From Leptodactylus fallax (lineage: Eukaryota; Chordata; Amphibia; Anura; Leptodactylidae): a DNA stretch of 64,000 bases. The notes under the pieces were generated by a model, which worked only from the letters and a program-made list of their open reading frames with translations, had not been told where the DNA came from and searched no databases. The translations under genes were made by a program, and so were the position numbers. Positions 12,885 to 23,846 of the stretch are shown one piece after another; position 1 is the first letter of the stretch; each line of letters begins with the position of its first letter. The stretch is from assembly GCA_947044405.1 (NCBI GenBank), contig CAMRHE010000507.1, positions 1,095,001 through 1,159,000 on the forward strand. The letters are read 5' to 3'.

Positions 12885-14533
12885 CAGTCATATGAAAAAG
12901 TTTGGGCACCCCTATTAATCTTAATCATTTTTAGTTCTAAATATTTGGGTGTTTGCAACAGCTATTTCAATTTGATATATCTAATAACTGATGGACACAG
13001 TAATATTTCAGGATTGAAATGAGGTTTATTGTACTAACAGAAAATGTGCAATATGCATTAAACCAAAATTTGACCGGTGCAAAAATTTGGGTACCCTTAT
13101 CATTTTATTGATTTGAATACTCCTAACTACTTTTTACTGACTTACTGAAGCACAAAATTGATTTTGTAACCTCACTGAGCTTTGAACTTCATAGCCAGGT
13201 GTATCCAATCATGAGAAAAGGTATTTAAGGTGGCCAATTGCAAGTTGTTCTCCTATTTGAATCTCCTCTGAAGAGTGGCATCATGGGCTCCTCAAAACAA
13301 CTCTCAAATGATCTGAAAACAAAGATTGTTCAACATAGTTGTTCAGGGGAAGGATACAAAAAGTTGTCTCAGAGATTTAACCTGTCAGTTTCCACTGTGA
13401 GGAACATAGTAAGGAAATGGAAGACCACAGGGACAGTTCTTGTTAAGCCCAGAAGTGGCAGGCCAAGAAAAATATCAGAAAGGCAGAGAAGAAGAATGGT
13501 GAGAACAGTCAAGGACAATCCACAGACCACCTCCAAAGAGCTGCAGCATCATCTTGCTGCAGATGGTGTCACTGTGCATCGGTCAACAATACAGCACACT
13601 TTGCACAAGGAGAAGCTGTATGGGAGAGTGATGCGAAAGAAGCCGTTTCTGAAAGCACGCCACAAACAGAGTCGCCTGAGGTATGCAAAAGCACATTTGG
13701 ACAAGCCAGCTTCATTTTGGAAGAAGGTCCTGTGGACTGATGAAACAAAGATTGAGTTGTTTGGTCATACAAAAAGGCGTTATGCATGGCGTCCAAAAAA
13801 CACAGCATTCCAAGAAAAACACTTGCTACCCACTGTAAAATTTGGTGGAGGTTCCATCATGCTTTGGGGCTGTGTGGCCAATGCCGGCACCGGGAATCTT
13901 GTTAAAGTTGAGGGTCGCATGGATTCAACTCAGTATCAGCAGATTCTTGAGAATAATGTACAAGAATCAGTGACGAATTTGAAGTTACGCCGGGGATGGA
14001 TATTTCAGCAAGACAATGATCCAAAACACAGCTCCAAATCTACTCAGGCATTCATGCAGAGGAACAATTACAATGTTCTGGAATGGCCATCCCAGTCCCC
14101 AGACCTGAATATCATTGAACATCTGTGGGATAATTTGAAGCGGGCTGTCCATGCTCGGCGACCATCAAACTTAATTGAACTGGAATTGTTTTGTAAAGAG
14201 GAATGGTCAAAAATACCTTCATCCAGGATCCAGGAACTGATTAAAAGCTACAGGAAGCGACTAGAGGCTGTTATTTTTGCAAAAGGAGGATCTACTAAAT
14301 ATTAATGTTACTTTTCTGTTGAGGTGCCCATACTTTTGCACTGGTCACATTTTGGTTTAATGCATATTGCACATTTTCTGTTAGTACAATAAACCTCATT
14401 TCAATCCTGAAATATTACTGTGTCCATCAGTTATTAGATATATCAAATTGAAATGGCTGTTGCAAACACCCAAATATTTAGAACTAAAAATGATTAAGAT
14501 TAATAGGGGTGCCCAAACTTTTTCATATGACTG
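12885..14533 (+). mobile_element. Complete Tc1-like transposon, copy C, nested
   Basis: The element is 1649 bp with inverted repeats of about 210 bp that differ at only a few positions. They start CAGTCATATGAAAAAG and are flanked by TA at 12883-12884 and 14534-14535. It belongs to the same family as 1-1517 but lies in the opposite orientation. Outer (TTTGGGCACCCC) and inner (TTTGGGTACCCTT; TGGGCACCT at the other end) blocks form the IR/DR layout of Tc1 elements. The transposase frame is intact. Near-identical ends, an open frame and a clean target duplication all indicate recent transposition. Confidence 0.95.
13283..14305 (+). CDS. Tc1-family DD34E transposase, intact open frame
   Basis: A 340-residue transposase if started at MGSSKQ (13283), the usual size for the family. 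An in-frame ATG at 13238 would add 15 residues, but it lies at the edge of the 5' leader and is less likely. Seen in order: a helix-turn-helix around SQRFNLSVSTVRNIVRKW (residues about 30-50), GRPRKIS (about 65), and a second DNA-binding block (SKELQHHLAADGVTVHRST). The RNase-H-like DDE core follows, with Asp in WTDETKIELFG, Asp in [11 protein letters not shown] and Glu in SPDLNIIEHLW. Exactly 34 residues separate the last two. There is no stop, frameshift or lost catalytic residue. By family knowledge it would bind its inverted repeats and move the element into TA sites. Whether it is expressed cannot be seen. It has no link to the antxr1 gene beyond position. Confidence 0.93.
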   Translation: MGSSKQLSNDLKTKIVQHSCSGEGYKKLSQRFNLSVSTVRNIVRKWKTTGTVLVKPRSGRPRKISERQRRRMVRTVKDNPQTTSKELQHHLAADGVTVHRSTIQHTLHKEKLYGRVMRKKPFLKARHKQSRLRYAKAHLDKPASFWKKVLWTDETKIELFGHTKRRYAWRPKNTAFQEKHLLPTVKFGGGSIMLWGCVANAGTGNLVKVEGRMDSTQYQQILENNVQESVTNLKLRRGWIFQQDNDPKHSSKSTQAFMQRNNYNVLEWPSQSPDLNIIEHLWDNLKRAVHARRPSNLIELELFCKEEWSKIPSSRIQELIKSYRKRLEAVIFAKGGSTKY

Positions 14534-15724
14534 TAGCCCTTACACAGTCTGGAGGTGTGTTTGGGGTCATTGTCCTGTTGAAAAATAAATGATGGTCCAA
14601 CTAAACGCCAACCGGATGGAATAGCATGCCGCTGCAAGATGCTGTGGTAACCATGCTGGTTCAGTATTCCTTCAATTTTGAATAAATCCCCAACAGTGTC
14701 ACCAGCAAAGCACCCCCACACCATCACACCTCCTCCTCCATGCTTCACGGTGGGAACCAGGCATTTAGAGTCCATTCGTTCACCTTTTCTGCGTCGCACA
14801 AAGACACGGTGGTTGGAACCAAAGATCTCAAATTTGGACTCATCAGACCAAAGCACAGATTTCCACAGGTCTAAAGTCCATTCCTTGTGTTCTTTAGCCC
14901 AAACAAGTCTCTTCTGCTTGTTGCCTGTCTTTAGCAGTGGTTTCCTAGCAGCTATTTTACCATGAAGGTCTGCTGCACACAGTCTCCTTTTAACAGTTGT
15001 TGTAGAGATGTGTCTGCTGCTAGAACTCTGTGTGGCATTGACCTGGTCTCTAATCTGAGCTGCTGTTAACCTGCGATTTCTGAGGCTGGTGACTCGGATG
15101 AACTTATCCTCCGCAGCAGAGGTGACTCTTGGTCTTCCTTTCCTGGGGCGGTCCTCATGTGAGCCAGTTTCTTTGTAGTGCTTGATGGTTTTGGCCACTG
15201 CACTTGGGGACACTTTCAAAGTTTTCCCAATTTTTCGGACTGACTGACCTTCATTTCTTAAAGTAATGATGGCCACTCGTTTTTCTTTACTTAGCTGCTT
15301 TTTTCTTGCCATAATACAAATTCTAACACTCCATTCAGTAGGACTATCAGCTGTGTATCCACCTGACTTCTGAACAACACAACTGATGGTCCCAACCCCA
15401 TTTATAAGGCAAGAAATCCCACTTATTAAACCTGACAGGGCACACCTGTGAAGTGAAAACCATTTCAGGTGACTACCTCTTGAAGCTCATCAAGAGAAAT
15501 CCAAGAGTGTGCAAAGCAGTAATGAAAGCAAAAGGTGGCTACTTTGAAGAACCTAGAATATAAGACATATTTTCAGTTGTTTCACACTTTTTTGTTAAGT
15601 ATATAATTCCACGTGTTAATTTATAGTTTTGATGCCTTCAGTGTGAATCTACAATTTATATAGTCATGAAAATACAGAAAACTCTTGGAATGAGAAGGTG
15701 TGTCCAAACTTTTGGTCTGTACTG

Positions 15725-16044
15725 TATATATATATCGACACGTCTGAGCACAAGTTCTAAAACCATTAAACACAGGTTTATCCACATATCCATATAGACG
15801 AGTCAATATACAGTAGTCAGAACTGGTAGTTGTTGCCATTGCCTATATCAGTCAGAGGATATAGGGCCTTCCCATAAGCCAGACCTCAAACTAATGTTAC
15901 TGATGGAAATATGCATGAGAAGAGATATTTCCAGGTAGCTTTGGGGTATTCCTGATTAAGTGGCTGGGTTTTTAAGATGTACCAAAATTTTGGGCTCAGA
16001 TTTTAGGATATGTGTCATTATTACAGCTCAGCTCTTCTCCACCT
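15725..16044. other. Non-coding flank of the nested transposons
   Basis: AT-rich sequence starts with a short TA run at 15723-15734. Nothing coding or structured is recognised before the 79-bp repeat begins. Confidence 0.5.
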
Positions 16045-16520
16045 CTCAGCACAGTAACCTTTGCGAAGAGCATGACCACAACACTTTCCCTTATATGTCA
16101 ATATGTAATATGAACAGTTCTCCTTCATGTACAGTGACTTCTGGAAAGAGCATGCCCACAACACTCTCCTATAGAAGTCAACGCTGATGTGAAAATCTCC
16201 CTTACTTTTAGAGTGACTTCTGCACGGAGCATGCCCACAACACTCTCCCATAGAAGTTAACACTGATGTGAAAATCTCCCCTACTTGTAGAGTGACTTCT
16301 GCACGGAGCATGCCCTCAACACTCTCCCATAGAAGTCAATGCTGACGTTAACATCTCCCCTACTTGTAGAGTAATTTCTGCACAGAGCACACCCACAACA
16401 CTCCCAGAGAAGTCAATAGGTTATGGGAACAGCCCCTTTGCTTATTTGGTGGTTTCTGCACAAAACATGCCCTCAATATTTCCCCATAGAAAATAACTGG
16501 TGGTGTGAACAGTTTGCCTT
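16045..16520. repeat. 79-bp tandem repeat, about 5 to 6 diverged copies
   Basis: The unit contains GAGCATGCCCACAACACTCT, CCATAGAAGT, CTGATGTGAAAATCTCCC and AGAGTGACTTCTGCACG. Outer copies are more diverged than the central ones. The block GCATGCCCACAACACTCTCC is close to the core of the separate 25-bp array at 35838-36840, suggesting a common seed. It lies just upstream of the first exon in the window. Confidence 0.85.
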
Positions 16521-16734
16521 CCCTTAGAGGACCTAACTCACAATATCAGACTGGTGGGCGTCCAACACCCAGAACAGTTGTGGTCATGACTTCTATAGAT
16601 GCTGTATTATGCCTTTGAACATCTTGTGGCTCGTTGGTATGTTTTGATGCTTTGTACAGTAAATGGGTGGTCTTTTCTGTGTATTACCACCAGTTATTTC
16701 CATTGATTGACTTAACTATCCTATCTTTCAACAG

Positions 16735-16806
16735 GTCCGGGAGTGTGAAGAACCACTGGCATGAAATTTACTACTTTGTTGAGAGTCTTACTGAAAAATT
16801 CACAAG
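16735..16806 (+). CDS. antxr1: antxr1 exon: start of VWA domain (MIDAS SxS)
   Basis: This 72-base exon starts with the last base of the Lys codon of the DKSGSV MIDAS loop and reads SGSVKNHWHEIYYFVESL, then TEKFT. The two Ser of the metal-ion site are here; the preceding Asp lies on the unseen first exon. Acceptor TTTCAACAG, donor AAG|GTCTGT. It leaves two bases of a codon that the next exon completes as Ser. The His-Trp-x-Glu-Ile-Tyr-Tyr-Phe-Val helix matches the first VWA helix of ANTXR1. Confidence 0.93.
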
Positions 16807-18313
16807 GTCTGTCCCGTAATACACTATATAACCTATTATCTGGTAATGAATCTGGAATGTCCTCTTGTCCAAACCCAGGTAGAGTGAGAAGACCCTCACA
16901 AAACCTGTGGTGGGCTCTGTCCTACTATACAGTAGACAGATGGAAACGTTTATGGTTCTTTTTATCAAAAGTGAGTTGTCGCTTGTGTTTTCTATGAATA
17001 TCCCATTAATTTCAGGATTGTCCCAGCATCCATCGATAATGCGGCCATGTCACTCCCCCAACAAATTGTTGCCTGACTCAGACTGGTGTCGTGAATTGTT
17101 CAACCACTGGCCCACCTCTCTGGTCCATCAGTCCGGTCACTTTCATCTTATTTGTCCATACTTTTGTCAATATAATCTTGGCTCGATGCTTTCAGCCTCT
17201 ATGGTCTTAAGATGCCCATGCACCTTCCATAGCTATTGGCTAAATTTTTTTTGACCTACAAGTGTTTCTCCTGACCACAACATTACATGTCTGGTCAGTT
17301 TGGCCGAGAGTCAATGTGTTCTCTGTAGTAGGATGACAGTAAGCCATATACTTCTGAGGGTGGCTTTCTTGCTGTGGAAAAAAAAAAAAAATTTACATGG
17401 CCCATCCTTTCTTTCCCGAATGTGACACCCCCATACACATAAGACTGGCTAGACCAATATAATAGTGACACCAGCCATGGCAACCAGGCACTAAGGGTGT
17501 GACAGAAGGTTGCCACTGACCATGACACCTAAGGGGCTAAATGGCCAGGATAGGAGTTAACCCATAATTGGTTATTGGTGTGGGCCATCTACTTCCCATC
17601 TGTGCCGTGAACAAATTAGGAAAGGGTGAACAAAACGATTGATCTTGTGGTCAATTGAAAAAAAAATCCTACCTTTTTCTTCTCAGTATTATTTTTTTTG
17701 GCCAATTTCATGGGTACCTACACACAGTGGATAGTCCACCGCAGTTTCATGTGGTCCTGTGAATGGCAATGAGGATTCTTATTTTAAAACAATGGGTCAC
17801 AGATTTTGGAATACTTAATCAAAAACTGTGAATTTTTTTTCTCTGTGTGAACATGCCCTTGTAGTAAAAAGACTGTGAATCCCGCAAGCCTGGTATATGT
17901 ACAGTAAGTGTTCAGCACCATTCTCTACCCTCAGCCCTGACTGTCGGAGTTTCCCATCGTGGCCATTAACCTTTTTGTATGGTCAGGAGGGCAGGACAAA
18001 GCCTTCAGTATATTTAGTATAGCAACTTCTGTGTGACAAAGGTGGAAAGTTTTCCATTCAGCCCAATATGTCCACATGGGATCAATTAATGTGTGAGAAC
18101 GCAGAGCTTTTCCAGCTGTAGGAGCGCTGCTCTGGGAAGTTCTGCTGACATGACAGCCAGCGCTGTTTTCTCACAGTGAGGAAGAAATGCTCCATTACCT
18201 ACAAAGGAAATAAATAGGCAGAAAATTATTTTATTCCAGTGTTGTTCACATTGGCCAGTAGATTGTAGGCACAATAGGCTGACTTTCCTCTGCTTATCTG
18301 TATAGACTGGAAC
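16807..18313. other. Intron sequence without recognised features
   Basis: No exon, RNA gene or clear repeat is seen. About 17200-17240 has words recalling dispersed frog repeats. An A run of about 14 lies at about 17378-17391. Confidence 0.5.
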
Positions 18314-20527
18314 AGCAGAGGACAGGCAACTGTATGTCAGACAAGGACAGGCGCCTGTGAGTCAGTCGGGGACAAGCGACTGTGAGTCAGCCAAGGACAG
18401 GCGACTGTGAGTCAGCCGAGGACAAGTGACCGTGAGTCAGCTGAGTTCAGGCGACTGTGAGTCGGCCAAGAACAGGAGACTGTGAGTTAGCAGAGGACAT
18501 GCAACTGTGCTTCAGCTGAGGACAGGCGACTGTGAGTCATCAGAGGACAGGTGACTGTGATTCAGCTGAGGACAGGCGACTGTGAGTCACCTGAGGACAG
18601 GCGACTGTGACTTAGCTGAGGACAGGTGACTGTGAGTCAGCCAAGGACAAGCGACTGTGAGTCAGCCGAGGACAGTTGACTGTGATTCAACTGAGGACAG
18701 GGGACTGTGAGTCACCTGAGGACAGGTGACTGTGACTCAGCCGAGGATAGGCGACTTTGAGTCAGCCGAGGACAAGTGACTGTGAGTCAGCCAAGGACAG
18801 GCGACTGTGAGTCAACTGAGGATAAGTGACCATGAGTCAACTAAGGACAATTGACTGTGAGTCAGCTGAGGACAGGCGACTGTGAGTCAGCCGAAGACAG
18901 GCGCCTGTGAGTCAGCCAAGAACAGGAGCCTGTGAGTCAACAGAGGACAGGTGACTGTGAGTCAGCTGAGGACAGGCAACCGTGAGTCAGCTGAGGACAG
19001 GCGACTGTGAGTCATCAGAGGACAGGTGACTGTGATTCAGCTGAGGACAGGCGACTGTGAGTCACCTGAGGACAATCGACTGTGACTTAGCTGAGGACAG
19101 GTGACTGTGAGTCAGCCGAGGACAAGCGACTGTGAGTCAGCCGAGGACAAGCGACTGTGAGTCAGCAGAGGACAGATGACTGTGAGTCATTAGAGGGCAG
19201 TTGAGTGTGATTCAGCTGAGGACAGGCGCCTGTGAGTCACCTGAGAACAGGTGGCTGTGACTGAGCCGAGGACAGGCGACTGTGAGTCAGCCAAAGACAA
19301 GTGACTGTGAGTCAGCTGAGTTCAGGCGACTGTGAGTCAGCCAAGGACAGGAGACTGTGAGCAGAGGACATGCAACTGTGCTTCAGCCAAGGACAGGTGA
19401 CTGTGAGTCATCAGAGGACAGTTGACTGTGATTCAGCTGAGGACAGGCGACTGTGAGTCACCTGAGGACAGGCGACTGTGACTCATCCGAGGACAGGCAA
19501 CTTTGAGTCAGCCGAGGACAAGCAACTGTGAGTCACCATAGGACAGGCGACTGTGAGACAGTCGAGGAAAAGCTACTGTGAGTCAGCCGAGGACAGGCGC
19601 CTGTGAGTCAGCCAAGTACAGACGACTGTGAGTCAACTGAGGACAGGTGACTGTGAGTCAGCTGAGGACAGGCAACCGTGAGTCAGTCGAGGACAGGCGA
19701 CTGTGAGTCATCAGAGGACATGTGACTGTGATTCAGCTGAGGACATGCGACTGTTTGTCACCTGAGGACAGGCGACTGTGACTCAGCTGAGGACAGGTGA
19801 CTGTGAGTCAGCTAAGGACAAGCGACTGTGAGTCAGCAGAGGACAAGCTACTGTGAATCAACCGAGGACAGGCGCCTGTGAGTCAGCCAAGGACAGACGA
19901 CTGTGAGTCAACAGAGGACAGGTGACTGTGAGTCAGCTGAGGACAGGCAACTGTGAGTCAGCCGAGGACAGGCGACTGTGAGCCATCAAAGGACATGTGA
20001 CTGTGACTCAGCAGAGGAGAGATGACTGTGAGTCATCAGAGGACAATTGAGTGTGATTCAGCTGAGGACAGGCGACTGTGAGTCACCTGAGGACAGGCGA
20101 CTGTGACTCAGCCGAGGACAGGCGACTGTGAGTCAGCTGAGGAAAAGCGACTGTGAGTCAGCAGAGAACAGGCGACTGTGAGTCAGTCAAGGATAAGCTA
20201 CTGTGAGTCAGTCGAGGACAGGCGACTGTGAGTCAGCTGAGGACAGGTGACCGTGAGTCAGCTGAAGACAGGCGACTGTGAGTCAGCTGAGGACAGGCAA
20301 CTGTGAGTCAGCCGAAGACAGGCGCCTGTATGTCAGCCAAGGACAGGCGACTGTGAGTCAAGAGAGGACAGGAGGCTGTGAGTTAGCTAAGGACAGGCGA
20401 CCGTGAGTCAGCCAAGGACAAGCGCCTGTGAGTCATTAGAGGACAGGTGCCTGTGAGTCAGCCGAGGACAGGCATCTGTGAGTCAGCAGAGGACAGGCGA
20501 CTGTGAATCAGCCGAGGATAGACGATG
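18314..20527. repeat. 25-bp minisatellite with AP-1-like sites, about 88 copies
   Basis: The consensus unit is GAGGACAGGCGACTGTGAGT followed by CAGCC. Variation is concentrated in the GCC/GCT/ACA/CCT spacer and in GGCGAC. Most units carry TGAGTCA, the AP-1 (TRE) consensus, usually extended to TGAGTCAGC. Some carry TGACTCA, which is the same site on the other strand. It occupies nearly half of the intron between the first and second exons in the window. No reading frame is conserved, since the period is not a multiple of 3. Confidence 0.95.
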
Positions 20528-20829
20528 TAATGGCAGTTCTATTGTACTACTGGTGTCCATACACCATCCATAGTTGTTGGTCACTCATTTGACTGATAGC
20601 TAATGCTCCCAACTCTTCCACCCCACCCGCATGCACACTTGGTGTCGATATGTCTTATCAATAGATAATGGGCAGTAAGCTGCTGCCAGACACCACTGGT
20701 GACAGATTATACCCCTGAGATCTAAAGTACAGGGTTCTCTATCTTCTGTCAGGATAAAAGTCAGTAGACCCCCGGACACATTTAATCTCTGCATTTAACC
20801 AATTTTATTCTTATGTGTAGGGAGGCATT

Positions 20830-21165
20830 AAAGGTTTATCAATTTAAATATTGATAACCTATTCTTAGTCTAGATCATCAATACGTGATTGGTGGAGTCT
20901 AGCACCCAGGAACCCCACAGATCAGCTGGTTGAAGAGGTCACAGCGTTTGGGTAGATGCATACCGTAGGGTATGCTTGGTTTTGCAGCTCAGTCCATTCA
21001 CTTGAATGAGACCGAGTTGCAGCTGTACCATGTGATCGACGGCGTCATCGATTCAAGGATAAGGCCACTTGTATGTGCCACAGCCTCCCTAAACAGCTGA
21101 TTGGCGAGGGTCCCGATTGCACAACCCCCAAGCCCCCAATCAAGGATAAGTCATCAATATGTATG
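20830..21165. mobile_element. Foldback MITE
   Basis: The left arm (ATTGATAACCTATTC, then ATCATCAATACGTGATTGG) is an imperfect inverted copy of the right arm (CCAATCAAGGATAAGTCATC, AATATGTATG). The centre has a second inverted match (CAGATCAGCTG and CAGCTGATTGG). There is no coding capacity. It lies in the intron after the 25-bp array. Confidence 0.75.
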
Positions 21166-21299
21166 TTCCGGAGAACCGTTTTTTTTCCCTATGCACACAG
21201 ACAAGCCTCTGTATACAGGGGTATTCTGGTTATTTCATGTTATAGGATGGGGGTAACTTGGTGATCAAGCAAATGGGGGTCCTATTTTCCCCATCTGAC

Positions 21300-21468
21300 T
21301 AGAGAAGGGGTCAGCAACCTTTGGCACTGCAGCTGCTGTGAAACTACAACTCCCAACATGCTCCATTCACTTCCATGGGAGTTCCAAGAACAGCAGAGCG
21401 AGTACGCATCCTGGGAGTTGTAGTTTTACAACAGCTGGAGTGCCGAAGGTTGCCTACCCCTGTGCTAG
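21300..21468. mobile_element. Short foldback MITE (ACTACAACTCCCA family)
   Basis: The left arm AACTACAACTCCCAACATGC is the inverse of the right arm GCATCCTGGGAGTTGTAGTT. The match extends outward through GCAGCTG..GT and AGGGGT.AGCAACCTT on both sides. This hairpin-forming sequence is a very common dispersed type in frog genomes as I know them. Confidence 0.82.
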
Positions 21469-21820
21469 AGCAACAGGTTGGTCACACATTCTTTACAGGA
21501 CCGCTGAAGTGAATGTAGCGCTTGTGTACTCCATTCATTTGGGGGTAAAAGGGACGTCCATCATTCAGTAGGTTACTGTTTTGTGGATAGGGACTAACCT
21601 CAAATAACCGAGTTCCCCTTTAACTCCTATTCATTTCAGCTGCCATAAAGCGCACACATCCTGCTGCACTATCTATACGGGAAGTGTGTGTCTCCAATAT
21701 GGCTGCCCATGGGAAATTTAAAAAAAATATCAGATCCTCGTTGACTGTATGCTGTGTATACTTGTTGTATCTACATCACTGGATTTGGCTAATATTATGA
21801 CTGCTTTTGTTTCGGTACAG

Positions 21821-21892
21821 TCCTATGCTCAGGATGTCATTTATTGTCTTCTCCTCCCGGGCAACAACCATCATGAAGCTGACTGAAAAGAG
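21821..21892 (+). CDS. antxr1: antxr1 exon: VWA beta strand
   Basis: This 72-base exon reads PMLRMSFIVFSSRATTIMKL then TEKR, after completing a Ser codon. It is the second strand of the VWA fold in the family (compare the MSFIVFS.R pattern). Acceptor TTTCGGTACAG, donor AG|GTAAAG. It ends two bases into an Arg codon that the next exon completes. The SSRATT stretch sits between the ANTXR1 and ANTXR2 forms. Confidence 0.93.
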
Positions 21893-22100
21893 GTAAAGTC
21901 CTAGTCTGTGTATTTATTTAGTGGGATGTATGAGATTAGAAAAACAGCACCCCTCTTGTCCATAGACAGTCTTTGGTACTGCCCTAGAGTAAAGATCTGG
22001 TACCCCTTGTGATTTTCTACTTCTTTCAGAGGTCGTATCCATTCTTAGGGGACTGTGGGGGGCCGAAAGGTCTTTCTGCGTCATGTAAGGAGAAATTATC

Positions 22101-22114
22101 GGGGGGGGGGGGGG
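22101..22114 (+). repeat. G14 homopolymer in intron
   Basis: Fourteen consecutive G lie in a 453-base intron between two VWA exons. The length may be an assembly or sequencing estimate, and such runs can form quadruplex structures. Confidence 0.85.
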
Positions 22115-22345
22115 TCCTGTATTGGATTTTCCAATGACTCCCACAAAAAGGTAGTGTTTCCCAAGGCAGGAAACATTTTGTCAAGACTATATACTGTTCA
22201 TTCCTGCCATACTAATGCTCTAGGGCTCATGGCGGGGTTTTAGGTGGTCCACCATGAAGAATCGGTAAAATGAAACATTTTTGTACAAAAATGCCCCATG
22301 TTGTATAATTTCCATTCATGATGGTTGTCTGTACATCCCTCACAG

Positions 22346-22427
22346 AGACGTGATACGTCTAGGCCTCCAGAAGCTCCGGACAGAGGTCCCCGGGGGCGAC
22401 ACATTCATGCACGAAGGATTTAAAATG
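22346..22427 (+). CDS. antxr1: antxr1 exon: VWA MIDAS threonine loop
   Basis: This 82-base exon reads DVIRLGLQKLRTEVPGGDTF then MHEGFKM. GGDTFMHEG holds the Thr that completes the MIDAS metal site (Thr118 in human ANTXR1), and the form is ANTXR1-like rather than the GETYIHEG of ANTXR2. Acceptor CCTCACAG, donor ATG|GTAAAT. It ends in phase 0. Confidence 0.94.
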
Positions 22428-22481
22428 GTAAATATTGTTTTTGCTAAAAAGTTCCCAAAGACCCTGATATTTTCTACACAG

Positions 22482-23175
22482 AGAAGCACTCCAGTGAAAA
22501 CAAAAATGTGCCCCCTTTATTTCAAAATGAGCCTGCGTGTAGTGTAATAAATATGTCACAGCTTCATTGTGATGTTATGTGCTTCCCCTGGAGCACTGAC
22601 CTCATCTCTGCTTCTCTGATGCACACAGTGTTTTGGGCATGAACCGAAGATCAGATTTACAGTGTCTATGGGAGTCAGATCCTTGCTATAACAGACCTGC
22701 ATTGTATGTTTGACGTCTTGTACTGAATAACTTACCGACAACTTTGTTGAAAAGTTATGTGGTTTCCCTCTGGAGCACTGACCTCACCTCTGTTCTTCTG
22801 ACACACAGAGTGCTTCATGTAGGAACAGGAGTACACACTCACAATGCAGATCTATAAGAGTCAGACCCATGTTATAATAGACCTGCATTGTATTTTTGAC
22901 CTCCTGTACCAAATAACTTACTGACAACTTTGTTGAAAAGTTATATGATTTCCCTCCGGAGCACTGACCTCATCTCTGCTTCTTTGAGACACACGGTGTT
23001 TTGTGTAGGAACAGGAGTACATGCTCACAATGTAGATCTATTGGAGTAAGATGGCTTACGTTGTGAGTTTGACCTCCTGTTTATACAGGAAACACGTTGG
23101 ATGTCAGTACTCCTGAGGGGAGCACATAACATCACAACAAAGCTGAACACATTTTTTACTGGAGTGCTTCTTTAA
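22482..23175. mobile_element. Foldback element with internal tandem copies
   Basis: The left end AGAAGCACTCCAGTGAAAAC is the inverse of the right end ACTGGAGTGCTTCTTTAA. The arms continue inward through TTGTGATGTTATGTGCT.CCC on the left and its inverse near 23100-23135. Between the arms lie about three diverged tandem copies of a roughly 180-base block. Each starts GGAGCACTGACCTCA and contains ATAACAGACCTGCATTGTAT and CAACTTTGTTGAAAAGTTAT. It fills most of the 977-base intron. No protein is encoded. Confidence 0.8.
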
Positions 23176-23404
23176 GCGTTAAAGAAGTTGATACGGTGAG
23201 TGAAAGCTCTTTGATAGACCTGCAAGTCATATCATTATCTGGTACCTATAGCATGCTCATGATGTCTAAATAACCACATGTGTCCAGTATAATACATGCA
23301 GCTATATATACTATTGTCATGTACTAAGGCATTATAGGATTAATGATATAAATGTCTTGGTTATTCGCTCATCCATCCTGACTGTTCTCCAATATTTGTT
23401 ACAG

Positions 23405-23438
23405 GCGAATGAGCAGATCTATCAGGAGAACAGTGGAA
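23405..23438 (+). CDS. antxr1: antxr1 micro-exon: VWA helix
   Basis: A 34-base exon coding ANEQIYQENSG plus one base of a Ser codon. Acceptor TTGTTACAG, donor AA|GTAAGT, a strong consensus. The ANEQI start resembles ANTXR2 and the QIY.EN part ANTXR1. It is recognised by sequence, splice sites and exact phase fit (0 in, 1 out) with its neighbours. Confidence 0.9.
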
Positions 23439-23846
23439 GTAAGTCGTTATTATTTATAGCATCCCCGATTTATCGTAAATGGTCGTATAAAATACCTAGA
23501 AAATACAGGCGGCTACTTATACCGCAAGTGCCCATACACCTTCAAAATCTGTTACCCCAATGCTCGTTCAGACGATGACTACACACCTGAGCATTTATCT
23601 ATTGTCAGAGGGGAAAGGGGTCCAGACACCTCTGTCTTCTTCACACGTATTAGTTCCCTACGGTTCCAAAATTGCCAAGGCAGTCCCAAATTTCCTCTAG
23701 TGAATATACACACATATAGTACACAAGGACCTCATGAGGTCTGGCTTGATAGTGAATATGGAGAGTACACTATGAGGAGGCAAAAATAACATGTAATATA
23801 GAGGAGATGCCATCCGTGTAACCGATATTTCTGATGTCCCCCTCAG

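Larger units (their letters stand above)
12609..15312 (-). pseudogene. DD38E transposase gene split by a nested transposon
   Basis: The gene reads from the ATG at 15312 (MARKKQLSKEKRVAI) down to 14534, then from 12882 to the stop at 12609. Together the two segments are 1053 bases, or 350 codons plus stop, with no other break. Order: two helix-turn-helix blocks (KIGKTLKVSPSAVAKTIKHY, then the RRLTAAQIRDQV region), a GRPR motif, first Asp in LWSDESKFEIFG, second in [11 protein letters not shown], and Glu in [11 protein letters not shown]. There are 38 residues between the second Asp and the Glu. The inner element (12885-14533) sits in the TA of a Tyr codon, at about residue 260, and cuts off the final Glu. 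As it stands the gene is dead, but the damage appears to be this insertion alone. Confidence 0.9.
12446..15724 (-). mobile_element. Tc1/mariner-type DD38E element (Intruder-like), host of a nested insertion
   Basis: The inverted repeats are 12446-12713 and 15459-15724, about 267 bp and highly similar, starting CAGTACAGACCAAAAG. They are flanked by TA at 12444-12445 and 15725-15726. Removing the nested element (12885-14533) and one TA leaves 1628 bp, a normal size for the group. The spacing of the last two catalytic residues is 38, which matches the DD38E (Intruder) sibling family of Tc1 described in animals. The inverted repeat reaches into the 3' end of the transposase gene, so about 34 C-terminal codons are duplicated in inverse orientation at 15459-15560. 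Confidence 0.9.
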
